Positions 23,697 through 31,969 of a stretch of DNA of 64,000 nt are shown here, piece after piece. The DNA comes from CAZJRQ01 sp964548535 (GTDB taxonomy: Bacteria; Bacillota; Clostridia; Oscillospirales; Ruminococcaceae). The stretch spans positions 61,018-125,017 of the forward strand of contig CAZJRQ010000003.1 in the NCBI GenBank assembly GCA_964548535.1, written 5' to 3'. Made by a program: the position numbers and the translations under genes. Under the pieces are notes generated by a model, which was not told the origin of the DNA, ran no database searches, and saw only the letters and a list, made by a program, of their open reading frames with translations. Numbering within the stretch: position 1 is the first letter of the stretch; every line of letters begins with the position of its first letter.

Positions 23697-24785
23697 TTAG
23701 TTCTTAAAGAATCTCTGTCCCTCAAGTTCCATGCAGAAAGTTAGTGACTCAAACCAAGCAGCAGATGAAGAACTGCAATATTTTGGTGCATAATAATAAA
23801 TAGCTCCATTTGATTCACTAGCACCCTCACCGTTCAAAGCACGCTTAGCACAGTCCATAGTGTTCTGTGAAGGAGGGTTTGTACGATTATAATATGAACT
23901 AATAGCTGTAAACTGATTTGGAGCAGTTAGAACGTCGCTAAGAGAACTGCCAAATCTACCAGTCTTAACTCTGTTAATAATAACATTAGCAACAGCAATC
24001 TTACTAGCCTCAGAGCAGTTACCAACCTCGCTCTGCAATACATAGCCCATCATTTCAAGCTCATCATCAGTATAGCTGATTACAGCATTATCACTTGAAT
24101 CATTGTTGTTAGGCTCGTCTTTTTTAGCTGCTGTAGTTGTAGCAGGAGCATTATCAGTCAAATACTCAGCCATGCAATAACCCTCAACACCGTTATAATT
24201 TACACGGTACCAACCGTCATCAGTTTTACCATTACACTCTACCTTAGCATTCTTTGCAAGCACCTGAATAACATCCTTGCTCTTTGAAGGACCTTTTCTC
24301 ATGTTAACGTCCTGCTTAACATACATAGTATTTTTGTCAATTGACTTAATGTCAGAACCCTTTTTAGTAGTTGTAGTTTTCTTTTCTGTAGACGTTTCAG
24401 TCTTTGTTTCTTTTTCAGTAGTAATTTCTGTAGTCTTTGATGTTTCAGACTCAGCCTTTGTAGCCTTTTCAGCAGTAGTTTCAGCCTTTAGAGCGAAATC
24501 ATAATCTTCCACTCCAGCCTTCCACCAAGATACAGTTGCGCTGGATGTATTATTTTCTGCCAAATAATTTTCCGCTTTTCCAGAAGATTGAATAGCTGTA
24601 GTTTTACCTTCCGTTGCAGTTGTTGTTCCAATGTCAGAAATCTCAGTCTTGCCTACCAAAGCATATACACTCATTGTGCCGATTGATAATACAACCATAG
24701 CTCCAGCACCTAACATTGTTCCTACTTTCTTAATAGATGGCTTTGCGTTACGTTTGTCGCCCTCCAAAGATTGTTTCTGCTTCAT
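23697..24785 (-). CDS. SleB-type cell-wall hydrolase with SH3 domain
   Basis: A 362-residue exported protein. It has a hydrophobic segment at about 25-45, a Thr/Glu/Lys-rich linker (95-150), a bacterial SH3 domain (about 152-212: MYVKQDVNMRKGPSKSKDVIQVL ... WYRVNYNGVEGYCMAEYL) and a Hydrolase_2 domain (about 240-362) with MGYVLQSEVGNCSEASKIAVANVIINRVKTGRFGSSLSDVL. Hydrolase_2 is the spore-cortex lytic transglycosylase domain of SleB/CwlJ. The SH3 replaces the peptidoglycan-binding domain of classical SleB. No close Shine-Dalgarno is seen (GGAAAGG is 15 bases upstream), so initiation may be unusual. Confidence 0.88.
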   Translation of the reverse strand: MKQKQSLEGDKRNAKPSIKKVGTMLGAGAMVVLSIGTMSVYALVGKTEISDIGTTTATEGKTTAIQSSGKAENYLAENNTSSATVSWWKAGVEDYDFALKAETTAEKATKAESETSKTTEITTEKETKTETSTEKKTTTTKKGSDIKSIDKNTMYVKQDVNMRKGPSKSKDVIQVLAKNAKVECNGKTDDGWYRVNYNGVEGYCMAEYLTDNAPATTTAAKKDEPNNNDSSDNAVISYTDDELEMMGYVLQSEVGNCSEASKIAVANVIINRVKTGRFGSSLSDVLTAPNQFTAISSYYNRTNPPSQNTMDCAKRALNGEGASESNGAIYYYAPKYCSSSSAAWFESLTFCMELEGQRFFKN

Positions 24786-24901
24786 TATAGTATCACTTTA
24801 CCTTTCCGACAATTTAAAAAATCGTCTCCTCCGCGAGCGTGAGAATTACGCAGAGTAAATTTCATCATTTCGTATATATAAAACATATGATGATTTAAAC
24901 T

Positions 24902-25990
24902 TTAATATGACCAGCCAAGATATTTCTTGTTATTGCCCCAAACATTTCTCCAAACCTTAGGGAAATAGATGTCCTTGTCTGCTTTTTCTTTATATGACTC
25001 AGCAATCAAATCGACATTATCATCAGCTGTAACTTTCTTAGCAACAATTACCCATCGCATATCAGCAACTTCATTTGAACAAGTAGACAACGTTATGTAA
25101 TCATCATCAGCGGTGCACTCAACATCGCTTGAATACCATGAATGCTTTCTTACGTTATCAATCCAACTATCAAATGAATACTCACCGTCATCAAAATTAC
25201 GATATCTCCAATAATCAAAAATTGGAATATCATCTTGATTATCACTCTCCGCAGCAACAAAACAACCAACAATAACATATTTCTGATTATTATCATAAAT
25301 AGTGTTAAACTCGACAACAGGGTTTTTCTTTAAGAAATCAACGCCCTCTTTGTATTGTGCAAGATGTGTGAAAGAAGTTCCTAAACTTCTCATATGGTGA
25401 CCATAAATGGTAATATTGTTTGCTTGACCATTATCATCAATTGGTACAATACAATCCGCATAAATACTTCCAGATTCATACCATTGATTATCAATATCCC
25501 TCTTAAGATACCAGTTATTTCCTACCTCAGGGTTATCAGAAACATGCTGCAAAACAGGAAAATTAATATATTCATCTCCGCTGCTGTTAGTGAAACCAGG
25601 AATTTTAATCCAGCCCACTACTTCGCTGTTTCTTTTTAAAAGATCCTTTGCCCAGTTTTGAACTTTTCTTTCCGCCTTATCAGCATCAGGGTTATCATCA
25701 CCCTTTTGAGCATCACCGCTGTTATCATTAAGATTTACCTCATCATCAAAATCAGGCTCATACTTAATAATCTGCTGAGCATAATTTAACTCAGCCTCAT
25801 CAGTCTTAAGAAAATCAGTAAGTTCATTAAGTGAAAAAACAAAGAGGAAAATTGAAAACATAAATACAACTTTTCTCACTACCTCAGATGCCTTATCACC
25901 TTTCCAAGGAACAAAGTATTTTATAAATCTGATAAAGAAATTTGTGTTATCTTTTTCAGTAATATTGCATATTTCATTTGCCATAGACAT
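24902..25990 (-). CDS. srtB: Class B sortase
   Basis: A 362-residue membrane transpeptidase that would anchor proteins to peptidoglycan. An N-terminal transmembrane segment (about 41-60: VVFMFSIFLFVFSLNELTDF) is followed by an acidic Asn/Asp-rich linker. The sortase domain has VGWIKIPG, the catalytic His in TIYGHHMRS, the catalytic Cys in TLSTCSNE and the Arg in DMRWVIVAKK. The long insert between His and Cys is typical of class B. I chose ATG 25990, 7 bases after GAGG. It follows cinA with almost no gap. No sortase-signal protein was found in the window. Confidence 0.9.
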   Translation of the reverse strand: MSMANEICNITEKDNTNFFIRFIKYFVPWKGDKASEVVRKVVFMFSIFLFVFSLNELTDFLKTDEAELNYAQQIIKYEPDFDDEVNLNDNSGDAQKGDDNPDADKAERKVQNWAKDLLKRNSEVVGWIKIPGFTNSSGDEYINFPVLQHVSDNPEVGNNWYLKRDIDNQWYESGSIYADCIVPIDDNGQANNITIYGHHMRSLGTSFTHLAQYKEGVDFLKKNPVVEFNTIYDNNQKYVIVGCFVAAESDNQDDIPIFDYWRYRNFDDGEYSFDSWIDNVRKHSWYSSDVECTADDDYITLSTCSNEVADMRWVIVAKKVTADDNVDLIAESYKEKADKDIYFPKVWRNVWGNNKKYLGWSY

Positions 25991-25992
25991 AA

Positions 25993-26571
25993 TCAATCCT
26001 CACATTCATGTTTCTGAACAATCTCATGAAGCATTTCAAAAGATTTCAGCGTGGTTATTTTGCGAATGAAATTTCTGTCCATATTCTTATATTCTTGATA
26101 AAGTTTCAAATTAACAACCTGCTCGTAATCCTTATACCTAACCGAAACATAAACTGTTCCAACTGGTTTGCCATCAGTACCGCCACCAGGACCTGCCAGA
26201 CCAGTAACACCAATCGCAGCATCAGACCCCGTAAGCTTCATAACTCCCAAACTCATTTCAGAAGCAACCTGACTAGAATAAACAGTAAACTTATCAAGCG
26301 TTTGTTTGTTAACACCTAACACTTTCATTTTCATATCTTCAGTATAAGTGCAAACGCCGCCAATGAAAATCTTTGATGCCCCTTCAACAGAAGTTATCAT
26401 CTGACTTAGCATTCCGCCAGTACAACTCTCAGCCGTACTAAGCGTTACGTCATTGACTAACATATATTTTACTACACTGTCTGTAACAATGTCAATAGTT
26501 TTTGTTACCACTTTGTTATCTTCGGCAAATTTAACAGTATTCTTGCCCTCTTTCTTTTGTATAATGCACAT
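25993..26571 (-). CDS. cinA: CinA C-terminal-domain protein, probable nicotinamide-nucleotide amidohydrolase
   Basis: A 192-residue protein containing only the CinA C-terminal domain: LSTAESCTGGMLSQMITSVEGASKIFIGGVCTYTEDMKMKVLGV, then ASEMSLGVMKLTGSDAAIGVTGLAGPGGGTDGKPVGTVYVSV. The domain is known as PncC, which deamidates nicotinamide mononucleotide to NaMN in pyridine-nucleotide recycling. The N-terminal MoCF-like domain of full CinA is absent. The start follows GAGGAG by 7 bases. The gene is followed directly by the sortase gene. Confidence 0.9.
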   Translation of the reverse strand: MCIIQKKEGKNTVKFAEDNKVVTKTIDIVTDSVVKYMLVNDVTLSTAESCTGGMLSQMITSVEGASKIFIGGVCTYTEDMKMKVLGVNKQTLDKFTVYSSQVASEMSLGVMKLTGSDAAIGVTGLAGPGGGTDGKPVGTVYVSVRYKDYEQVVNLKLYQEYKNMDRNFIRKITTLKSFEMLHEIVQKHECED

Positions 26572-26651
26572 AAAAATGCTCCTCTTTTCTTATAAAAAAT
26601 GAATTGTGTAAATTTATTTAACTAAAAAATACTGCTTTTTTCAAGCTGAAA

Positions 26652-26669
26652 AGTAACCATATTGTTACT
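26652..26669. promoter_or_regulatory. Palindrome in the cinA leader, possible operator
   Basis: AGTAAC and GTTACT are perfect inverted arms around a 6-base centre, 81 bases upstream of the cinA start. It has the size and symmetry of a dimeric repressor site. The protein that binds it is unknown. Confidence 0.35.
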
Positions 26670-27036
26670 CATTATGCATAAATTATATTACATATAAGCA
26701 CAATAATCATATGAATCCAAGCGCATAAAATCACGCAAACGCCCTAAAACAAAGGATTTCATCATCATTCGACAACATACTACACATTTAAACTCTTACT
26801 CAACTGTACACAAAAGAGTACTATTTATTTAGAAACAGTAACAATTTTAATAAAAGTGTAACTATTAGACATATCAAATAACTTCAGTTTGAAAGTGTAC
26901 AAAATTGCTCCAAATCAAGAATACCAACGCCAAATTATTTTACAATAAAATCCAGAACAAACTCATTCATTTCTGTCTATTTTCTTGTACAGACAACGTA
27001 GTGTAAAGCTTTATTACTTTACCGACCTATTTTTTG
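26670..27036. other. Gene-free interval between thiI and cinA
   Basis: About 370 bases of AT-rich sequence with no ORF that I accept. It holds one GTAC-N8-GTAC pair (26806-26821), two further GTAC sites (26897, 26987) and an imperfect palindrome GTAAAGCTTTATTACTTTAC (27003-27022), a close match to which occurs at 60931-60950. Confidence 0.5.
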
Positions 27037-27073
27037 AATAAAATCCCTGTAATTTTATTACAAGGATTTTATT
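27037..27073. terminator. Hairpin after thiI
   Basis: A 15-bp stem with one mismatch (arms AATAAAATCC-C-TGTAA and TTACA-A-GGATTTTATT). The T-run is short on the minus strand, so termination of thiI is likely but not certain. Confidence 0.55.
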
Positions 27074-27173
27074 TCTAATTTATTTGACTTTTGCTTCGCA
27101 TTTGCTGCAATCAAGTAAAAATACTTGACACTATAAAACCGCGAATTTGCGTAGTTTACAGCACTTTTTTAAA

Positions 27174-28355
27174 TTAATCTGTATGATATCTAATAATTTT
27201 CGCTGTGGTGTTATCTATTGCCTTTTGGATAAGCGGTTCAAAATCATACAAAGCTTGAGCATCTTCAACCTCTTTCAGACTAGGTTTTGTCTTAGGATGT
27301 TTTGGTGTAAAGACTGTACAGCAATCCTCATAAGGTAGAATTGAAGTCTCAAAAGTATCAATTTTTCTTGATACAATAACAATTTCTGACTTATCCATTC
27401 CAATGCAAGGACGAAAAACCGGCATTGCGCAAGCGGCATCAGTACACACCATTGCGTGCATAGTTTGACTAGCGACCTGTCCAATACTTTCACCAGTTAT
27501 CAAGCACTGAATATTTTCTTTTTCACAAATTCTCTGTGCAATTTCCATCATCAATCTGCGCATAATAATCGTAAACAATTCTTCAGGACATTCATCTTTA
27601 AGAACCTCTTGAATCTCAGTAAACGGAACACAAAAGAATTTTATATCGCCACAATAATCAGCCATTTTTTTAGCAAGAGTTTCAACTTTAAGTCTTGCTC
27701 TCTCGGAAGTGTAAGGAGGCGCCTCAAAATGAATAGCCTCAATCTGAACTCCCCTCTTAGCAATCATATAGCCAGCAACTGGTGAATCAATTCCGCCAGA
27801 TAAAAGCAGCATACCCTTTCCGCTAGAACCAATTGGCATTCCGCCCGCACCGTCGATATTCATAGCATGTACAAAAGCTTTTTCCTCGCGGATTTCAACA
27901 GTAACTGTAACCTCTGGATTATGAACATCAACCTCAAGATGCGGATACTTCTCCAAAATCTCATGACCTAATTCGCGACATATTTCAGGAGATTTAAGCG
28001 GAAACTTCTTATCTGCACGTTTAGCATTAACCTTAAACGTTTTTGCACCATCTAAAGCATCCTCTAGATAATCCATCGAATCATTTATTATCGACTCCAT
28101 TGTTTTCTCAACCATTAACGCCCTGCAAAGCTTAGCGATACCGAAAATTTTCGAAAGTTTTTCTACAACATCGTCCATATCAACATCTTCTGACAGCGGC
28201 TCAACATAAATCGTTGACTGAGCCTTAGTAATTTTAAATTTTCCAGAAAACCTCAAACGCCTTTTTATAGTTCTCAACAGCATACTCTCAAATGTACTTT
28301 TATTCAAACCTTTAAGAGCAATTTCTCCATATTTACACAAGACAAGTTCTCTCAT
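27174..28355 (-). CDS. thiI: tRNA 4-thiouridine synthetase ThiI
   Basis: A 393-residue enzyme that adenylates and thiolates U8 of tRNA and can also serve thiamine synthesis. It has a ferredoxin-like plus THUMP region (about 60-165) and the PP-loop LLLSGGIDSPVAGYM (SGGIDS at 186-191). The C-terminal rhodanese domain of E. coli ThiI is absent, as in other Firmicutes, where sulfur comes straight from a dedicated cysteine desulfurase. That partner lies 85 bases upstream in the same orientation. The start follows GAGG by 7 bases. Confidence 0.95.
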   Translation of the reverse strand: MRELVLCKYGEIALKGLNKSTFESMLLRTIKRRLRFSGKFKITKAQSTIYVEPLSEDVDMDDVVEKLSKIFGIAKLCRALMVEKTMESIINDSMDYLEDALDGAKTFKVNAKRADKKFPLKSPEICRELGHEILEKYPHLEVDVHNPEVTVTVEIREEKAFVHAMNIDGAGGMPIGSSGKGMLLLSGGIDSPVAGYMIAKRGVQIEAIHFEAPPYTSERARLKVETLAKKMADYCGDIKFFCVPFTEIQEVLKDECPEELFTIIMRRLMMEIAQRICEKENIQCLITGESIGQVASQTMHAMVCTDAACAMPVFRPCIGMDKSEIVIVSRKIDTFETSILPYEDCCTVFTPKHPKTKPSLKEVEDAQALYDFEPLIQKAIDNTTAKIIRYHTD

Positions 28356-28440
28356 AATTAATCCTCACTTCATCAAATTTTTCTTAGGTTTTTATACGCC
28401 TTTATATATATAATAGTATAAAACATTTGTACTTAGCATT

Positions 28441-29571
28441 TTACTTGATTTTGCATAGTGCTTTTTGTGCGATTTTTATAGATTCAAACAGCTTGTCAAT
28501 ATCACTTTTTTGAGTATCGCAGCAAAAACTAATTCTTATTGTCGAATCAAGATATTTTTCAGCTACTCCAAATTCTTTTAGCACTGCACTCTTCTTTCCC
28601 TTTGAGCAAGCTGAACCGCTGGAAATATAAATCTCACGTTCCTCAAGAAAATGCAAAAGCACTTCAGATTTCAAATGTTCAACAACAATGCTATTCACAT
28701 ATGGCGAGCATTCATCGTCAGAGTTTAAATAAACACCGTCAGTTTGACTACATTTTTCAAACAGATATCTCTGAAATTCCTTAACGTGTTCATATCTATC
28801 AGAAATGCTACCCGAAAACTTTTCGACAGCCTGTCCAAAACCGCAAATCAACGGAACAGACTCAGTCCCCGAACGGAAATTCTTCTCTTGTCCACCACCT
28901 AAAATCAGCGACGGAATATGCACACCTTTTTTAATATAAATCGCACCAATTCCCTTTGGTCCATGAATTTTATGGGCACTTAGCGAGATAATATCAGCAT
29001 TAAGCTTTTTTGTTTTAACAGGAATTTTCATGTAACCTTGAACACAATCACAATGCAAAATCGTCTGAGGAAAGCGTTTTTTTATTTTAGAAAAAGCCTT
29101 TTCAATCGGCAAAATTCTACCCGTTTCGTTATTCACCAGCATACAAGTCACAAGACAAGTATTGTCATCAACAGCATTCACAATGTCTTCAGAATAAATT
29201 TTTCCGTCATCGCGCGGTGAAATTCTCACGACCTCAAACCCTTGTTCAGCCAATTTTTCACAAGGTTCTTTCACCGACGGATGCTCAACAGCAGTTGTCA
29301 CAATACGTTTTTTTCGTTTACCAACCGATTTTGCAACCCCGAAAATTGCAGTGTTATTACTCTCAGTTGCTCCGGATGTAAAATAAATCTCATCAGCGCT
29401 AGCACCAATTGATTCAGCAACTGTTTTTCTTGCAGCAACCAAAAGCTTTTCCGCTTCAACTCCCAAGCCGTAAAGCGACGATGGATTTCCGAAATTTTCA
29501 AGTCCGTTCATAACCGCTTTTATCGCCTCAGCACAAGGCTTTGTCGTAGCTGCATTATCTAAATATATCAT
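28441..29571 (-). CDS. Cysteine desulfurase, NifS/IscS-like, partner of ThiI
   Basis: A pyridoxal-phosphate enzyme of about 376 residues that takes sulfur from cysteine and passes it on as persulfide. Visible are YLDNAATTKP at the N-terminus, the PLP-binding Lys in SLSAHKIHGPKGIGAIYIKKG and the active-site Cys in SSGSACSKGKK. I chose ATG 29571, after AAAGAG, over the in-frame TTG 29589. The pairing with thiI matches the NifZ-ThiI arrangement known from Bacillus subtilis. Confidence 0.93.
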   Translation of the reverse strand: MIYLDNAATTKPCAEAIKAVMNGLENFGNPSSLYGLGVEAEKLLVAARKTVAESIGASADEIYFTSGATESNNTAIFGVAKSVGKRKKRIVTTAVEHPSVKEPCEKLAEQGFEVVRISPRDDGKIYSEDIVNAVDDNTCLVTCMLVNNETGRILPIEKAFSKIKKRFPQTILHCDCVQGYMKIPVKTKKLNADIISLSAHKIHGPKGIGAIYIKKGVHIPSLILGGGQEKNFRSGTESVPLICGFGQAVEKFSGSISDRYEHVKEFQRYLFEKCSQTDGVYLNSDDECSPYVNSIVVEHLKSEVLLHFLEEREIYISSGSACSKGKKSAVLKEFGVAEKYLDSTIRISFCCDTQKSDIDKLFESIKIAQKALCKIK

Positions 29572-29622
29572 TAAAACATCTCTTTCCAAAGGTTTTTTCC
29601 TAACTTATGTGTGTCGTTTTTA

Positions 29623-29651
29623 ATTATATCACAGTTTTAAAAATATTGCAA
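29623..29651 (-). promoter_or_regulatory. Promoter of the cysteine desulfurase-thiI unit
   Basis: -35 TTGCAA (29651-29646), 17-base spacer, -10 TATAAT (29628-29623) on the minus strand. Confidence 0.75.
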
Positions 29652-29677
29652 ATTCTTTGGTATAAACATATATTTTT

Positions 29678-29706
29678 TTGACATAATAATTTTAAATGGA
29701 TAATTT
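29678..29706 (+). promoter_or_regulatory. Candidate promoter for ypeB
   Basis: -35 TTGACA (29678-29683), 17-base spacer, -10 TAATTT (29701-29706). Transcription would start at about 29712-29714, at the first GTAC box, so all later boxes would be in the transcribed leader. Confidence 0.5.
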
Positions 29707-29710
29707 TATC

Positions 29711-29823
29711 GTACAGATAAATGTACTGATATAACAAACTGTACTTTTATACGTACTAGTTATCATTCTTTATTATTGTACTTAAAAATGTACAAATAAT
29801 CATTTAAGTACAAAAATATGTAC
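29711..29823. promoter_or_regulatory. Array of eight regularly spaced GTAC boxes upstream of ypeB
   Basis: GTAC starts at 29711, 29723, 29741, 29753 and again at 29778, 29790, 29808, 29820. Both groups of four have the identical spacing 12, 18, 12. Within pairs the form is GTAC-N8-GTAC, often extended as TTGTAC/GTACAA or AGTACA/TGTACT. The array ends 27 bases before the ypeB ATG. Confidence 0.75.
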
Positions 29824-29850
29824 TGAAATGAGATTTTCAAGGAGGCAATT

Positions 29851-31203
29851 ATGACAATCACAAAAAGAACACTTGTGCGAATTTGCTCATTTGCAATTGC
29901 TATCGGTGCGACACTAATCGTCCGAAACATTCAGCTAATGAATCAAAACACTGCAAATACAAGGGCTTTACAAAACAGCTATATGCGTGCTGTCGAGGAT
30001 CTCTCAACAGCTGCGGACAACATCAATAATACTCTTGAAAAAGAAATTTACGCAGGCACAGCTGATATGCATGATAACCTAGCTTCAAAGCTTTGGCGAG
30101 ATTCATCCACAGCCAAGGCCGCTCTATCACAGCTTCCAGTGGAGGAATTACAGCTGCAAAACACATACAAATTTCTGTCCCAGGTAGGTAACTATTCGCT
30201 TTCGATATCTGAAAAAGCGCGCAACGGCGAGCAAATTACTCAAGATGAATATGATAAGCTAAAGAGTCTGCATGAATTTTCTCAAAAGCTTTGCGACGAT
30301 ATGTGGGCACTAGAAAACAGCATTTCAAGCGGTGAAATTTCACTTTCTAAAGTTGCATACAAAATCGACCAGGCGGCTGGTGAGGAAAGCACACCTCCAA
30401 GTGTAACCGAAGGTTTTCAGGATGTTGAGGAAGGTTTCGACTCCTACCCAGCACTAATTTATGATGGTCCTTATTCAGACCATATTCTTGAGAAAAAACC
30501 GTTAATGACCCAAGACGCAGCGGCAGTTACACAAGACAAAGCGCTTGAACGCTGTACTTTAGCTTTGGGAATTAACTCGACCGATTTCACACAAATCGAT
30601 GAAGAGGCAGGCGATATGCCGTCGTGGATTTTCTCAGACAAAGACAACACCGTTTCATGTGCAGTAACAAAAAATGGTGGATATATCTCATATTTCTTGA
30701 AAAGCCGTCAAGTGAACACAACATCAATTTCTCAGGATGACGCCATTAATTCAGCAAACAAATTTCTTGATAATCTTGGAATCTACTCAATGGAAAAGAC
30801 TTATTTCGAAGAATACAATGGTGTTCTAACAATAAATTATGCTTATAATGACAACGGAGTTTGTTGCTATACAGATCTTGTTAAAGTAGCGGTTGCTATG
30901 GATAACGGCGAAATAATAGGCTATGATGCACGTGGTTTTCTTGTAAATCATCAAGACAGAACATTTGAGGATAACCGAATTTCAATACTTGATGCTCAGA
31001 AAAAGCTATCTCCAATGCTTACAGTAAAATCCCGCGGACTTGCCCTAATCCCAGTAGAATCGACCAAAGAAGAGCTTTGCTACGAGTTCAAATGTGAAAC
31101 CGACGAAGGCTCACACGTATTAGTATATGTCAACGCATACACAGGCAAGGAAGAACAAATTTTAATTCTGTTCGAAAGCGAGAGCGGAACACTAACAATG
31201 TAA
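29851..31203 (+). CDS. ypeB: Germination protein YpeB
   Basis: A 450-residue spore protein with an N-terminal membrane anchor (about 8-25), a helical N-terminal domain (NTRALQNSYMRAVEDLSTAADNINNTLEKEIYAG...) and tandem PepSY-like modules in the C-terminal half, for example DAINSANKFLDNLGIYSMEKTYFEEYNG and ISILDAQKKLSPMLTVKSRGLALIPVE. In Bacillus YpeB is needed to place and stabilise SleB. Here it is not next to the SleB-type gene at 23697. A strong AAGGAGG precedes the ATG. The GTAC array upstream probably governs it. Confidence 0.92.
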   Translation: MTITKRTLVRICSFAIAIGATLIVRNIQLMNQNTANTRALQNSYMRAVEDLSTAADNINNTLEKEIYAGTADMHDNLASKLWRDSSTAKAALSQLPVEELQLQNTYKFLSQVGNYSLSISEKARNGEQITQDEYDKLKSLHEFSQKLCDDMWALENSISSGEISLSKVAYKIDQAAGEESTPPSVTEGFQDVEEGFDSYPALIYDGPYSDHILEKKPLMTQDAAAVTQDKALERCTLALGINSTDFTQIDEEAGDMPSWIFSDKDNTVSCAVTKNGGYISYFLKSRQVNTTSISQDDAINSANKFLDNLGIYSMEKTYFEEYNGVLTINYAYNDNGVCCYTDLVKVAVAMDNGEIIGYDARGFLVNHQDRTFEDNRISILDAQKKLSPMLTVKSRGLALIPVESTKEELCYEFKCETDEGSHVLVYVNAYTGKEEQILILFESESGTLTM

Positions 31204-31222
31204 TTTGAGAAAGGATGTTTTT

Positions 31223-31801
31223 ATGCCAACTAATTTTAATACAAGCAAGACAAAAGAAAACCTAATGCGCGCATTTGCCGGTGAAAGTCAAGCAAGAAAT
31301 CGCTACACATTTGCAGAATCTCAAGCGCGCCAAAGACAGCTTTTTGTACTTGCAAATATATTCAAATTCACAGCCGATCAAGAAAAAGAGCATGCCGAAA
31401 TCTTCTACAATCACCTATCCGAATGCGCTGGAGACACAATCGCTGTTGACGGTGATTATCCAATTGACATTTCAAACAAGGTTGAAGATTTGCTGAAAAT
31501 GGCTCACGCAAACGAATACAACGAATATGATGATGTTTATCCAGCATTTGCGGCAGCTGCACGTGCAGAGGGTTACACAAAAATCGCACAGGATTTTGAG
31601 AATATCGCGAAGATAGAGAAAACTCACGGTGACCGATTTAACAAATACCACAATCTAATGCAAAACGGCAAGCTATTTTCATCAGACCAAAACGAAACAT
31701 GGGTTTGTCTAAACTGTGGATATATCCTAGAAAGCACTGAAGCACCAAAAACATGCCCAGTATGCATGAAACCACAAGGCTACTACATCCGCAAGCCCTA
31801 G
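31223..31801 (+). CDS. Rubrerythrin
   Basis: A 192-residue peroxide-reducing protein of anaerobes. The N-terminal ferritin-like four-helix domain has the diiron ligands in AFAGESQARNRY and DQEKEHAEIF and later AEGYTKIAQDFENIAKIEKTHGDRF. The C-terminal rubredoxin-like domain has two CxxC pairs (WVCLNCGYI and CPVCMKP). I chose ATG 31223, 7 bases after GAAAGGA, rather than the TTG at 31205. It lies 19 bases after ypeB and may be cotranscribed. A GC-rich repeat begins right at its stop codon. Confidence 0.95.
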   Translation: MPTNFNTSKTKENLMRAFAGESQARNRYTFAESQARQRQLFVLANIFKFTADQEKEHAEIFYNHLSECAGDTIAVDGDYPIDISNKVEDLLKMAHANEYNEYDDVYPAFAAAARAEGYTKIAQDFENIAKIEKTHGDRFNKYHNLMQNGKLFSSDQNETWVCLNCGYILESTEAPKTCPVCMKPQGYYIRKP

Positions 31802-31870
31802 GTCCTAGCGCGGACGGCGCAAAGCCCTCGCGGATAGTTTACTGGTTATGGTGATGTTGTGTTGCTCGGG
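31801..31870 (-). repeat. Dispersed GC-rich repeat, copy 1 (reverse)
   Basis: Read on the minus strand it runs CCCGAGCAACACAACATCAC ... CAGTAAACTATCCGCGAGGGC ... GCGCCGTCCGCGCTAGGACC, the same order as the copies at 58202 and 63896. It abuts the rubrerythrin stop codon. Confidence 0.85.
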
Positions 31871-31969
31871 TTGGAGATTTTGGAAAGTGTAAAAAATATA
31901 ACTGCGTAATTAGTGATAATTAATCTGCCACCACGCGGATTCAAACCTAAAATATCATCCAAGTAATAA

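Noticed and set aside
29711..29823. GTAC array as a simple microsatellite
   Set aside because: The bases between boxes differ; only the GTAC positions and their spacing are kept.
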